Counted from the stretch's first letter, positions 35,401 to 44,025 are shown. The stretch: DNA of 64,000 bases from Bacillota bacterium (GCA_023453795.1 JAEXSP010000007.1:310001-374000), one strand, 5' to 3'. Notes: a model not told the origin generated them from the letters alone. Program-made: numbers and translations.

Positions 35401-36757
35401 TTTCGGCGAAGGGAAAGTATTTAGAGCCGGAACGATAGCAACAGTCGCAGAAAAGACAGCATATGGCTTTGTTAAGGGTTACCTAGACGAAAGAAATATA
35501 GCCGTGACAAATGCCGAAATTAACAGGCTGGTAAAAGGCTGTACGGGAATCAAGAGGACTACCGGCCAGCATCCGGGGGGCGTAATGATTGTTCCGAGAG
35601 ACCGTGAAATATATGAATTCTGCCCGATCCAACGCCCTGCTGACGATACTGATTCGAATACGATCACTACTCATTTCGACTATCACTCGATCAGCGGACG
35701 TCTCTTAAAACTTGATATATTGGGTCATGATGACCCAACCGTAATCAGAATGCTGGAGGACTTGACAGGAATTGATGCAAGAACTATACCAATAGGAGAA
35801 AAGCAAACAATGGCTCTTTTCAGCAGTACAGAATCGCTGGGAATAAAGCCTGAGGATATAAATAGTGAAGTCGGAACCTTTGCCATACCGGAGTTCGGAA
35901 CCAAATTCGTAAGGCAAATGCTTGTTGATACAAAGCCAACAACATTTGCCGAATTGATAAGGATTTCAGGTTTGTCACATGGTACGGATGTTTGGCTGAA
36001 TAATGCCCAGGAACTTGTAAGAGCCGGAACAGCAACTCTTTCCGAGGTTATTTGTACCAGGGACGATATAATGCTCTATCTGCTGCAAGCAAAACTACCT
36101 CCGAAGACAGCATTCAAAATCATGGAGGATGTCAGAAAAGGAAAAGGCTTGAAACCTGAATATATAGATCTGATGAAGGAATGCAAAGTACCGGAATGGT
36201 ATATCCGGTCATGCCAGAAAATCAAGTACATGTTCCCTAAAGCCCATGCTGCCGCATATGTTATGATGGCTTTCAGAATTGCCTGGTTCAAGGTTTACTA
36301 CCCGGAAGCCTTTTATGCTGCTTACTTTACAGTTAGGGCCGATGACTTTGATGCAGAAATAATGACGCATGGACAGGACAGAGTAAGAAACAAGATAAAG
36401 GAGTTTGAACAAAAAGGAAATCAGGCTACCCAAAAGGAAAAGAACATTCTTACAATACTTGAAGTGGCTAATGAAATGTATGCAAGAGGTATTAAATTCC
36501 TGCCTGTTGACCTCTATGAGTCCGATGCTGTAAAATTTAAAATAACTCCCGAAGGGATAAGACCTCCGTTGAATGCATTGCAGGGCTTGGGAGCTGCAGC
36601 GGCGCAGAACATAGTTGAAGCCAGGGGAAATGAACAATTCCTGTCAATAGATGAACTGAGGATCAAGGCGAAGATAAGCAAATCTGTAATAGAGATACTA
36701 CAAAAGCACGGATGCCTTGCAGGCGTTCCGGAAAGCAATCAGATGAGCTTGTTTTGA
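32459..36757 (+). CDS. polC: DNA polymerase III PolC-type
   Basis: Main replicative polymerase of low-GC Gram-positives, 1432 residues. Domain order: N-terminal domain (1-190), OB fold (about 225-320, VSGSIFRVESREI), PHP domain (about 335-415, ELHLHTQMSSMDAV), DEDDh proofreading exonuclease inserted in it (from about 420, FVVFDLETTGLNP), a cysteine zinc module near 905 (CTGCKH to CPNCG), and the palm with EPDIDLNFSG near residue 960. The presence of the exonuclease inside PHP distinguishes PolC from DnaE. The start ATG 32459 is judged from GGGG at 32447-32450; a TTG at 32471 is an alternative. No terminator is obvious after it. Confidence 0.97.
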   Translation: MRNVLLSDKNLVDIFPEISDSSEIYELFKDVKILIINVYKKSRKVEVFISSDKLIQADHIDSLKQKFINIFKLDMVEIRPRFNVGMPFINILPDYFPSIISMVSRQKAISKGLLQECKWEMKEHCLEIRLAIKGSQVLHAQGCNTLIEKIIEESFGEKVRVQFIDSELDGETLDKYNETREKEEAELINTAITAPKPAQGSNWEKQKEQQEDTVAGIILGKKFNDSVMKISEVTPDSGKVVVSGSIFRVESREIRGGKYLFMFDMTDYTSSVTVKFFIEKNDLDFIKENVVEGIDVKVRGEAQYDNFSKELTIIAADILEISKVLKTDDAEVKRVELHLHTQMSSMDAVTSAKELVKRAAQWGHKAIAITDHGVVQAYPEAYDAGKKNNIKIIYGIECYLLDDSPPVVYKSNGQSMSGEFVVFDLETTGLNPYKDRITEIGAVKIRDGRIIDKFNSFVNPGMPIPSMIVKMTGITNEMVEDAPTIEPVLLQFLEFINGAVLVAHNAPFDISFITYNAKLIGEHINNSYIDTLQLSRKMFPDLGKYKLAIVAKHLGIGLKDAHRALNDTAATAQIFVKCLEILKDKGVNTIDDIENAFDGIGDFTKNNSHHAVILVKNMTGLRNLYKIVSEAHMKYYYKRPRVPKKLLMKYREGLILGSACEAGELYRAILDKRSDEELSKIVRFYDYLEIQPLGNNQFLINNGKVHNQEELKNINRKIIRFGEKFKKPVVATCDVHFMDSRDEVYRRILMAGQGFTDADNQAPLYFRTTGEMLREFAYLGSEKAYEVVVTNTNFISDLIEDVIPIPDGTFPPNIDGAEEEIKSLAENKAKEIYGDPLPSIVDERLLKELNSIIKNGFSVMYIIAQKLVKKSLDDGYLVGSRGSVGSSFVANMTGITEVNSLPPHYICTGCKHSEFITDGSIGCGFDLPGKSCPNCGNEMKKDGYDIPFETFLGFDGDKEPDIDLNFSGAYQPRAHKYTEVLFGEGKVFRAGTIATVAEKTAYGFVKGYLDERNIAVTNAEINRLVKGCTGIKRTTGQHPGGVMIVPRDREIYEFCPIQRPADDTDSNTITTHFDYHSISGRLLKLDILGHDDPTVIRMLEDLTGIDARTIPIGEKQTMALFSSTESLGIKPEDINSEVGTFAIPEFGTKFVRQMLVDTKPTTFAELIRISGLSHGTDVWLNNAQELVRAGTATLSEVICTRDDIMLYLLQAKLPPKTAFKIMEDVRKGKGLKPEYIDLMKECKVPEWYIRSCQKIKYMFPKAHAAAYVMMAFRIAWFKVYYPEAFYAAYFTVRADDFDAEIMTHGQDRVRNKIKEFEQKGNQATQKEKNILTILEVANEMYARGIKFLPVDLYESDAVKFKITPEGIRPPLNALQGLGAAAAQNIVEARGNEQFLSIDELRIKAKISKSVIEILQKHGCLAGVPESNQMSLF

Positions 36758-36791
36758 AATAAATTAAATTTTCATTATCCTTATAAAATTG

Positions 36792-36820
36792 TTGCTAAAT
36801 GCTAATAATAGTGATATAAT
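36792..36820 (+). promoter_or_regulatory. Sigma-A promoter of the rimP-nusA-infB operon
   Basis: TTGCTA (36792-36797), 17-bp spacer, TATAAT (36815-36820). Confidence 0.7.
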
Positions 36821-36852
36821 ACTACTGACTTAAGCAAATAGTATTTTTTGGA

Positions 36853-36877
36853 AAAGAGTGGGTTGTTCCCACTCTTT
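36853..36877 (+). promoter_or_regulatory. Leader hairpin of the nusA operon
   Basis: A perfect 10-bp stem (36853-36862 with 36868-36877) and a 5-nt loop, about 30 nt past the promoter and nearly 100 nt before rimP. No T run follows, so it is not a terminator. It may be a NusA-responsive or processing element in the long 5' leader. Confidence 0.55.
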
Positions 36878-36974
36878 CGCATTATGATACACAATCCAAG
36901 TTGAGTGTTGAGGTAATACATAGAAAGTTTACTTTAATTACCGATTACTGGCACCAGTGCAATTGGAGGTTTAT

Positions 36975-37439
36975 ATGGCAAAAAAAAATATTGAAGATAT
37001 TGTTTCAGAGCTGACTCTTCCGATTATTGAGCAAAATAATTATGAACTTGTTGATGTGGAATTTGTAAAGGAAGGCTCAAACTGGTACCTAAGGGTATAC
37101 ATAGATAAGCCCGGCGGAATTACAATAGATGATTGTCAAATAGTAAGCGAAGGTTTAAGTGATCAGCTTGACGAAAAAGATCCGATACCGCAGAGTTATT
37201 TCCTTGAAGTTTCGTCACCCGGCCTTGAAAGACCTTTAAAAAAGGATAAGGATTTTATTAAATACAAGGGTGAAACGGTTGAAGTAAAGACATTCCAGCC
37301 CATGAACGGAAGGAAGATTTTTGAAGGGGAACTTATAGGCCTTGTTGATAATAAAATAGTTATAAGGCAAAATGAAAATGACGTAATAGAATTTGAAAGA
37401 GATAAGGTGGCATCCGTTAAAAGAGCTTTGAAATTTTAA
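36975..37439 (+). CDS. rimP: Ribosome maturation factor RimP
   Basis: Assists maturation of the 30S subunit. 154 residues from ATG 36975, chosen because TTGGAGG ends 5 bp upstream; GTG 36957 in the same frame is inside the leader. Seen: the alpha/beta N-terminal domain (ELVDVEFVKEGSNWYLRVYIDKPGGI), the SYFLEVSSPGLERPL hallmark, and a C-terminal SH3-like barrel. First gene of the classical rimP-nusA-rnpM-L7Ae-infB-rbfA operon. Confidence 0.95.
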   Translation: MAKKNIEDIVSELTLPIIEQNNYELVDVEFVKEGSNWYLRVYIDKPGGITIDDCQIVSEGLSDQLDEKDPIPQSYFLEVSSPGLERPLKKDKDFIKYKGETVEVKTFQPMNGRKIFEGELIGLVDNKIVIRQNENDVIEFERDKVASVKRALKF

Positions 37440-37485
37440 CGGACTATTTATTGCATAGAAGAAAATAGGGAGGTTACGAGAAACC

Positions 37486-38595
37486 ATGAGTGCAGAGTTG
37501 ATACACGCTTTGGAGCAGTTAGAGAAAGAGAAGGGAATTGATAAGGAAATTTTGATTGAGGCAATTGAAGCTGCTCTTATTTCCGCATATAAAAGAAATT
37601 TTGGTTCTACCCAAAATGTTAAAATAACTTTTGACCGTGCTTCCGGCGATGTCAGGGTTTATGCCCTGAAAAGAGTTGTTGAGATGCCTGAAAACGATCT
37701 TTTGGACATATCTTTGGAAGATGCCAAGAAAATCAGTAAAAAGCTTGAGATAGAGGACACTGCCGAGGTTGAAGTAACACCTAAAAAGTTCGGCAGGATT
37801 GCGGCGCAAACTGCAAAACAGGTTGTTGTTCAAAGAATCAGGGAAGCTGAGAGAGGAATTATTTTTGATGAATTTCTCAATAAAGAGAGCGATATAGTTA
37901 CAGGAATAGTTCAGAGGGCTGAAAGAAAGAATATTATAATCGATCTTGGAAAGACTGAGGCGATTCTTGCCCCTTCAGAACAGACTCCGGGGGAGGAATA
38001 CAGATTCAATCAAAGAATCAAGACATATATAATCGAAGTTAAGAAATCTACGAAAGGTCCTCAGATAGCTGTTTCAAGGACACATCCGGGGCTTGTTAAA
38101 AGACTTTTTGAATTGGAAGTTCCTGAAATTCATGATGGTGTGGTTGAAATAAAGAGCATATCAAGAGAACCCGGTTCCAGAACAAAAATAGCTGTTTTTT
38201 CAAAGGATGACAATGTTGATCCTGTAGGTGCCTGCGTCGGTCAAAAAGGTGGCAGGGTTCAGGCTATTGTTGACGAACTCAGGGGAGAAAAGATCGATAT
38301 TATTAAATGGAGCAGCAATCCTGAAGAATTTATATCAAGCAGCTTAAGTCCTGCAAAGGTAATCAGGGTTGATGTCAATGAAGAGGAAAAGTCGGCTAAG
38401 GTGACTGTTCCGGATTATCAGCTTTCACTTGCCATAGGAAAAGAAGGGCAGAATGCCCGTCTGGCGGCAAAGCTTACAGGATGGAAAATTGATATAAAGA
38501 GCGAATCTCAGCTTAGAGCTACTATAGAGCAGCAGCTGCTTAATTACGACGGTAATTATCAGCAGGATGAGGAAGAAGAAACTGAGCAGGAATAA
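37486..38595 (+). CDS. nusA: Transcription termination/antitermination factor NusA
   Basis: RNA polymerase-binding factor that modulates pausing and termination. Domains in order: N-terminal polymerase-binding domain (1-125), S1 (about 135-200, GIVQRAERKNIIIDLG), KH1 (about 230-275, VGACVGQKGGRVQAIVDEL), KH2 (about 300-345, AIGKEGQNARLAAKLTGW). 369 residues with a short acidic tail and no C-terminal acidic repeats, as usual in Firmicutes. GGGAGG lies 12 bp before ATG 37486. Confidence 0.97.
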   Translation: MSAELIHALEQLEKEKGIDKEILIEAIEAALISAYKRNFGSTQNVKITFDRASGDVRVYALKRVVEMPENDLLDISLEDAKKISKKLEIEDTAEVEVTPKKFGRIAAQTAKQVVVQRIREAERGIIFDEFLNKESDIVTGIVQRAERKNIIIDLGKTEAILAPSEQTPGEEYRFNQRIKTYIIEVKKSTKGPQIAVSRTHPGLVKRLFELEVPEIHDGVVEIKSISREPGSRTKIAVFSKDDNVDPVGACVGQKGGRVQAIVDELRGEKIDIIKWSSNPEEFISSSLSPAKVIRVDVNEEEKSAKVTVPDYQLSLAIGKEGQNARLAAKLTGWKIDIKSESQLRATIEQQLLNYDGNYQQDEEEETEQE

Positions 38596-38638
38596 TGTAT
38601 TTTATTCCCATAATATAAATATCCGGGAAGTGTGCAAT

Positions 38639-38914
38639 ATGAAACAAAAAAAGCAACCGATGCGAATGTGTCTTGGCTGCCAGGAAATGAAGACTAAAAG
38701 GGAACTTATAAGAATAGTCAAGAATAAGGAAAATGAAATCAGTGTTGATTTCACAGGAAAAAAACCAGGCAGAGGCGCATATATCTGCAAATCAATTGTA
38801 TGCCTTGAAAAGGCTAAGAAGGGAAAACGGCTTGAAAGAGCGTTTGAGTCGCGGATAAGCGATGAAGTCTATGAAGCATTAAGAAGCCAACTGGAGGAGA
38901 ATAATGCAGAATAA
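38639..38914 (+). CDS. rnpM: YlxR family RNA-binding protein (RnpM)
   Basis: Small RNA-binding protein; the B. subtilis homologue YlxR was shown to bind and modulate RNase P, hence RnpM. 91 residues from ATG 38639, with the family opening RMCLGCQEMKTKRELIRIV and the hallmark GRGAYIC. A longer in-frame ORF reaches back into nusA, but ATG 38639 has GGGAAG about 9 bp upstream and the standard family length. It overlaps the next gene by 11 bp. Confidence 0.92.
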   Translation: MKQKKQPMRMCLGCQEMKTKRELIRIVKNKENEISVDFTGKKPGRGAYICKSIVCLEKAKKGKRLERAFESRISDEVYEALRSQLEENNAE

Positions 38915-39245
38915 AATATACTCTTTCATCGGCCTTGCGATGAAGGCAGGGGCGATTGTATCGGGGGAGGATGCCTGTGAAAGGGCATTGAAATCCGGTA
39001 AGCTCCGACTGATAATTGTTGCGGAAGACGCTTCTGGTAATACAAAAAAGAAATTCAACGATATGTGCATATACAGGCAGGTTGACATCAGATTTTATGG
39101 ACATAAAGAACTGATCGGGAGGTATATCGGAAAAGATATTAGGGCAGTAATCGGATTATCCGACAAGGGTTTTTCAAAGAAGTTGATTGAGTTAATTGAG
39201 AGCACGGACCTACAATACGGGGGTGAACAGATTGGAAAAATATAG
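38904..39245 (+). CDS. L7Ae-like ribosomal/K-turn binding protein (YlxQ)
   Basis: 113-residue protein of the L7Ae/L30e fold that binds kink-turn RNA. Seen: LAMKAGAIVSGEDACERALKSG, LIIVAEDASGNTKKKF, and the nucleotide-contact loop near the C-terminus (IGLSDKGFSKKL). The gene overlaps rnpM at its start and infB at its end, so the three are translationally coupled. Its cellular role is unclear. CTGGAGG precedes ATG 38904. Confidence 0.9.
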   Translation: MQNKIYSFIGLAMKAGAIVSGEDACERALKSGKLRLIIVAEDASGNTKKKFNDMCIYRQVDIRFYGHKELIGRYIGKDIRAVIGLSDKGFSKKLIELIESTDLQYGGEQIGKI

Positions 39246-42200
39246 AGTATATGAACTGGCTAAGGAACTTAATACTACAAGCAAAAGATTGATGGAAAAA
39301 TTAGCTGAAATAAATATAGTGGTTAAGAATCACATGAGTCTTTTGGAGGATCATGAGCTTGGAGCTTTATATAAGCATATAGGGATAATCAAGCATGATG
39401 ACAAGAAAAATGAACAGGAAGAAAAAAAGACAGCACCGGTTATACATCCTCAGCAAAAGCCTGAGATAGGCAAGGATCATAAAAAGGATGCAAAAAGCGC
39501 ACCAAGGATAATAAGAACAACCGAAATCATAATAGATACCAAGAAGGATCAAAACGACAATACTCCTGACTACTTGAAAAATGATTCAAGAGGAACCATC
39601 AGGGGTGACAACAAGGGAAATGCAAGAACAAATCCCAGACAGGATATAGTAAGGGTAGCAGATTCAAATTCAGGACTTAGGCCTGGCATGATGAGGGATA
39701 CATCAAGAGATATTAGAAGGCCGTTGAATAAGGAAGGTATTTCACAGGTGTCAAAACCACAGGTAGCTATGGAAACAAAAACAGAAACCAAGGCTGTAGA
39801 TTATAAGGTTTCAGAAAATAAGACTGCAGAGAACAAGACTGTTATAGAAAAGGTTGCTGAAAACATTCCAGAAAGTAATGTTGTTAAAAAGGATGTTGAG
39901 ACTACAGGCAACTTAAATCAGGAAAAGGTTATTGTTGAAGCTTCTGAAACAAAAAGCGCTATTCAACAGGAAAGTCAAAGACAAACTGATAAGCATGAAC
40001 CCCAAGTTGATGTTAATCAAAAGAGTGACATAAATGGCTCTGCTGCGGAAACTCATCAAGCGGAAGTAAGCAGACAAGGGGACAGGCTGCAAAACAATAA
40101 TCAGAGACAAGATAGACCTTATGGAGATAGAAATCAAAATAATGGTCCAAGGTACCAGGGCGATAGACAACAAGGCGGATACAGACAGCAGGGCGACAGA
40201 CCTCAAGGCGGATACAGGCCGCAGGGTGACAGGCCTCAAGGCGATAGACCTCAAGGTGGATACAGACCGCAAGGTGACAGGCCTCAAGGCGGATATAGAC
40301 CTCAGGGTGACAGGCCTCAAGGTGGTTACAGGCCTCAGGGCGACAGGCCCCAAGGTGGATATAGACCTCAGGGCGACAGACCTCAAGGTGGATTCAGACC
40401 TCAGGGCGACAGGCCTCAAGGCGGATTCAGACCACAGGGCGACAGGCCTCAAGGTGGATTCAGACCTCAGGGCGACAGACAGCAGGGAGGTTTCAGGCAG
40501 GCAGGAAGATCATTGGATATTCCAAAACCGGATCTCACTTTGGCTCAGAAGGAAGAAGCTAATTCAGTCCGCAGTGAAGTAAGACGCGAGTATTCTAATA
40601 AAGACTCGGATAAAGATACAAAGAGAGAACAAAGAAAGGAAGCTCCAAAAGGGCAGGGCAGCGACAAGGGGAAAAGGTTCAAGCCTCAAAGAGTCAATTT
40701 GGGTGAGAAAAAAGGAGTTTCCGAAATATTGTCAGAGGACTTCATACTTGAAGAATTCTACAATGATGACGGGGTAAGAAAAACCAGAAAGGTTTTAAAG
40801 ACAAAGAAAGAAAATGATACTGTTAAGCACATTCCGCACAGGGCTGTCCTCACTTCGATAAAAGTTGGGGAAAGCATTACAGTTAAAGAGCTTGCAGAAT
40901 CCTTAAAGAAAACTTCTACCGATGTAATCAAGAAACTTATGGGATTGGGTGTAATGGCTACTCTTAACCATGTACTCGATTTCGACACTGCAACAATCGT
41001 AGCTGAAGAGTTTGGTGTAAAAGTTGAAAAAGAAGTTGTTGTAAATGAGGAAGACATATTGTTTGACGAGGCTGAAGATGTACCCGAAAACCTGGAGCCA
41101 AGGCCTCCTGTGGTTGTTGTTATGGGTCATGTCGACCATGGTAAGACTTCACTGCTCGATGCAATCAGGGAAGCAAATGTTATAGAAAGCGAAGCCGGTG
41201 GTATCACGCAGCATATAGGCGCTTACATGGTCAAGCTGAATAACAGGAATATAACCTTCCTTGATACTCCGGGTCATGAAGCTTTCACTGCAATGAGGGC
41301 AAGGGGTGCACAGGTTACTGACATTGCAATACTCGTTGTTGCTGCTGATGATGGTGTAATGCCTCAGACAATAGAGGCCATCAACCATGCTAAAGCCGCC
41401 AACGTATCAATAATAGTTGCAGTAAACAAGATTGATAAACCTGGAGCCAATCCTGACAAAGTTAAGCAGGAGCTCACAGAGTACGGTCTTGTGGCAGAAG
41501 AATGGGGCGGCGACGCAATATTTGTTAATGTATCTGCCAAGAAAAGAATTAATATAGACAATTTACTGGAAATGGTTCTTTTGGCTGCAGATATGCAGGA
41601 ACTGAAAGCTGATCCAAAAAGGCAGGCTAAAGGCACTGTTATAGAAGCAAAGCTTGATAAGAACAGGGGACCTGTTGCTACTGTGCTTGTACAAAGGGGA
41701 ACACTAAATACCGGGGATTCAATAGTAACCGGTACTACAGTTGGAAGAATCAGAGCAATGGCTGATGACAAGGGGCACAAGGTTAAGAAAGCCGGACCGT
41801 CAACTCCGGTAGAAATCACCGGTATGCCTGAAGTTCCCGAAGCTGGTGAAATATTCTATGCCATTACTGATGAGAAAGTCGCCAAGCAGCTTGCGGAAAA
41901 GAGAAAGTTCAAGCTGAAGGAACAACAAATGAGGGCTAGTGCGAGGGTTTCACTCGACGACCTGTTCAACCAGATCAAGGAAGGCAAGGTAAAAGACCTC
42001 AATATAATTGTAAAGGCGGATGTACAAGGGTCTGTTGAAGCTGTTAAGCAGTCTCTTGAAAAATTGAACAATGACGAAGTAAGGGTCAATATTCTTCACG
42101 GAGGAGTTGGGGCCATCAATGAAGCGGATGTTACGCTTGCACAGGTATCAAACGCAATTATAATCGGCTTTAACGTAAGGCCTGTGGCTAATGTAGCTGA

Positions 42201-42597
42201 AATAGCGCAAAATGCCGGTGTTGATATGAGGCTTTACAGAGTTATATACAATGCGATAGAAGATATACAAGCAGCCATGAAGGGTATGCTTGATCCGAAG
42301 TTCAAGGAGGTTATCCAGGGACATACCGAAATAAGGCAGATATTCAAGGTATCGGGTATCGGTACTATAGGAGGCTGCTATGTACTGGATGGCAAGATAA
42401 CAAGAAATTCGGATGTAAGAGTAGTAAGAGGCGGAATAGTAATTCATGAGGGCAAGCTTGCATCCCTGAAGAGATTCAAGGACGATGCAAAGGAAGTAGC
42501 TCAAGGATTCGAATGCGGGCTTTCTATAGAGAGGTTCAACGACATTAAGGAAGGCGACGTAATAGAATCCTTCACAATGGAAGAAATCGCACGCTAA
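39232..42597 (+). CDS. infB: Translation initiation factor IF-2 with an extended repetitive N-terminus
   Basis: GTPase that places fMet-tRNA on the 30S subunit. TTG 39232 is taken as start (CGGGGGTG site 7 bp upstream; matches the family opening KYRVYELAKELN); GTG 39223 overlaps that site. 1121 residues. An IF2_N helix bundle (1-50) is followed by about 375 disordered, charged residues, among them an 11-residue Gln/Gly/Arg/Pro repeat (residues 309-423), then a second IF2_N unit (about 540-600) and the G domain (GHVDHGKTSLLD near 630, DTPGHEAF, NKIDKPGANPD). Domains II-IV close the protein. The end is intact. Longer N-terminal extension than B. subtilis IF-2. Confidence 0.96.
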   Translation: MEKYRVYELAKELNTTSKRLMEKLAEINIVVKNHMSLLEDHELGALYKHIGIIKHDDKKNEQEEKKTAPVIHPQQKPEIGKDHKKDAKSAPRIIRTTEIIIDTKKDQNDNTPDYLKNDSRGTIRGDNKGNARTNPRQDIVRVADSNSGLRPGMMRDTSRDIRRPLNKEGISQVSKPQVAMETKTETKAVDYKVSENKTAENKTVIEKVAENIPESNVVKKDVETTGNLNQEKVIVEASETKSAIQQESQRQTDKHEPQVDVNQKSDINGSAAETHQAEVSRQGDRLQNNNQRQDRPYGDRNQNNGPRYQGDRQQGGYRQQGDRPQGGYRPQGDRPQGDRPQGGYRPQGDRPQGGYRPQGDRPQGGYRPQGDRPQGGYRPQGDRPQGGFRPQGDRPQGGFRPQGDRPQGGFRPQGDRQQGGFRQAGRSLDIPKPDLTLAQKEEANSVRSEVRREYSNKDSDKDTKREQRKEAPKGQGSDKGKRFKPQRVNLGEKKGVSEILSEDFILEEFYNDDGVRKTRKVLKTKKENDTVKHIPHRAVLTSIKVGESITVKELAESLKKTSTDVIKKLMGLGVMATLNHVLDFDTATIVAEEFGVKVEKEVVVNEEDILFDEAEDVPENLEPRPPVVVVMGHVDHGKTSLLDAIREANVIESEAGGITQHIGAYMVKLNNRNITFLDTPGHEAFTAMRARGAQVTDIAILVVAADDGVMPQTIEAINHAKAANVSIIVAVNKIDKPGANPDKVKQELTEYGLVAEEWGGDAIFVNVSAKKRINIDNLLEMVLLAADMQELKADPKRQAKGTVIEAKLDKNRGPVATVLVQRGTLNTGDSIVTGTTVGRIRAMADDKGHKVKKAGPSTPVEITGMPEVPEAGEIFYAITDEKVAKQLAEKRKFKLKEQQMRASARVSLDDLFNQIKEGKVKDLNIIVKADVQGSVEAVKQSLEKLNNDEVRVNILHGGVGAINEADVTLAQVSNAIIIGFNVRPVANVAEIAQNAGVDMRLYRVIYNAIEDIQAAMKGMLDPKFKEVIQGHTEIRQIFKVSGIGTIGGCYVLDGKITRNSDVRVVRGGIVIHEGKLASLKRFKDDAKEVAQGFECGLSIERFNDIKEGDVIESFTMEEIAR
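40156..40500 (+). repeat. 33-bp tandem repeat inside infB
   Basis: Ten full units of 33 bp plus one 15-bp partial unit. Each unit codes for QGDRPQGGYRP, or with F for Y in the last four. Units differ at third codon positions, so the array is not brand new, yet its amino acid phase is kept. Confidence 0.9.
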
Positions 42598-42612
42598 GTC
42601 TGATGTAAGGTT

Positions 42613-42691
42613 ATGGGTAATGGGCAATGGGTTATGGGGGGTACAATGTTTATGATTTATTATCACCTGTCACCTATTACCTATTACCCAA
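42613..42691. repeat. Inverted heptamer-repeat hairpin between infB and rbfA
   Basis: Left arm has three or more TAATGGG-like heptamers (42615-42632); the right arm has the complementary ACCTATT heptamers (42672-42689). They pair over 18 bp with two G-T pairs and one mismatch, leaving a 39-nt loop. There is no T run. It may be a dispersed intergenic repeat or an mRNA-processing hairpin. Confidence 0.6.
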
Positions 42692-42713
42692 TTATTTTAA
42701 AGGAGTGTTTTAT

Positions 42714-43070
42714 ATGGTTGACAGAATAAACAGGATATCAGAGGAAATAAGAAAGGAAGTCAGCGGGATCATACAGAATGAACTAAAAGATCCGAGGCTG
42801 CCAAAGTTTATCAGTGTAACCGGCGTAAACGTCACAAAGGACTTAAGGTATGCTAAAATATATATTAGCGTATTGGGAAACGATGAGGAAAAGAAAAGCG
42901 CCGTAAACGGGCTTAAGAGTGCAGCAGGCTTTATAAGACGTGAAATAGGACACCGCATGCAGCTCAGGTATACTCCCGAAATGCTTTTTGAACTGGATAA
43001 TTCGATTGAACAGGGTGCGTATATATCTAAACTGATTAACGAAACGGTGAAACATGATGATGTTGAATGA
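42714..43070 (+). CDS. rbfA: Ribosome-binding factor A
   Basis: Cold-shock-related 30S assembly factor with a KH-like fold, 118 residues. Seen: RINRISEEIRKEVSGIIQNELKDPR, VTGVNVTKDLRYAKIYISVLG, and the LRYTPEMLFELDNSIEQGAYISKLI tail (split here as TPEMLFELDNSIEQG and YISKLI). AAAGGAG is 8 bp before ATG 42714. It overlaps nrnA by 17 bp. Confidence 0.95.
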   Translation: MVDRINRISEEIRKEVSGIIQNELKDPRLPKFISVTGVNVTKDLRYAKIYISVLGNDEEKKSAVNGLKSAAGFIRREIGHRMQLRYTPEMLFELDNSIEQGAYISKLINETVKHDDVE

Positions 43071-44013
43071 GATAGCTAAGGTAATTGAACGTGCAGACAA
43101 TATAGCAGTTTTCCCGCATGTATCGGCCGATGGTGATGCTTTGGGATCCTGCATTGCTCTTGGACTTGCACTTCGAAAAAAGGGCAAAAAAGTTAAAATT
43201 TATCTTGAAGACGAAATACCGGCTGTTTATGGGTTTCTTACCGGAAAAGATATTACCGAGGTTTATACAGGAAAAACAGAACGGTTCGACCTGGGTATTG
43301 CGGTTGACACAGGTGATTATGATCGGCTGGGCAGTAGGGCTGATTCATTTAAAGATGCGACAATTACGGTAAATATAGATCACCACTTTACCAATTCGGA
43401 ATTTGCATTCCATAATTATGTTCAGCCTGATGCTGCGGCTTCCGGTGAAATCATATTCAATTTGGTCAAGCTGATGGGTTTGGAAATCGACATTGACATG
43501 GCAGTGTGCTTGTATGTTGCCATATCAACCGACACAGGCGGCTTCAGGTATAGCAATACTACCGGTACAACTCATTCAATAGCTTCAGAGCTTTTGAACA
43601 AGGGCATAAATGTTTCCGAAATATCTCAAAGCATCTTTGACACAACGTCATTGGCAAAAGTAAAGCTTATGGGCGAAGCAATTAATTCACTTGAAATATA
43701 TGAAAACGGAAAAATTGCTTTTATAACCCTTACAGATGAGATGATGAGCAGAAGCGGAGCCAACGATGAAGACTGCGACGGTATAGTAAATATCGGAAGA
43801 AACATAAGAGGAGTGGAAGCAGCTGCTTTATTAAGGCAGAGAGGCAATGGTGAGATTAAAGCCAATCTCAGATCCAATAAATTTGTTGACGTTTCAGCTA
43901 TTGCGGGGCTTTATAACGGAGGCGGACATAAAAGGGCTGCGGGTTTTACCACGCTAAAAAGCCTTGAAGAGACCAAAAAGTTATTGCTGCAGGACATAAA
44001 GGAAGCTTTATAA
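43054..44013 (+). CDS. nrnA: DHH/DHHA1 phosphoesterase, NrnA-like (nanoRNase / pAp phosphatase)
   Basis: Mn-dependent phosphoesterase that degrades 2-5 nt RNAs and, in B. subtilis, 3'-phosphoadenosine 5'-phosphate. DHH domain motifs: HVSADGDALGS near residue 22, AVDTGDYDRLG, NIDHHFTNSEF near residue 109, and STDTGGFRYSN. The DHHA1 domain closes with the substrate loop YNGGGHKRAAGF. Three consecutive ATGs (43054, 43057, 43060) could serve as start. It sits between rbfA and truB, as in many Firmicutes. 319 residues. Confidence 0.92.
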   Translation: MMMLNEIAKVIERADNIAVFPHVSADGDALGSCIALGLALRKKGKKVKIYLEDEIPAVYGFLTGKDITEVYTGKTERFDLGIAVDTGDYDRLGSRADSFKDATITVNIDHHFTNSEFAFHNYVQPDAAASGEIIFNLVKLMGLEIDIDMAVCLYVAISTDTGGFRYSNTTGTTHSIASELLNKGINVSEISQSIFDTTSLAKVKLMGEAINSLEIYENGKIAFITLTDEMMSRSGANDEDCDGIVNIGRNIRGVEAAALLRQRGNGEIKANLRSNKFVDVSAIAGLYNGGGHKRAAGFTTLKSLEETKKLLLQDIKEAL

Positions 44014-44025
44014 AACAATTACAGT

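Noticed and set aside
39913..40452. Long minus-strand ORF (179 codons) opposite the infB repeat
   Set aside because: It mirrors the repeat on the other strand, has a Leu/Arg/Ser/Val low-complexity translation and no ribosome binding site.
40156..40500. Regular 33-bp direct repeats that might be taken for a CRISPR array
   Set aside because: Repeats are contiguous, keep one reading frame inside infB and have no spacers.
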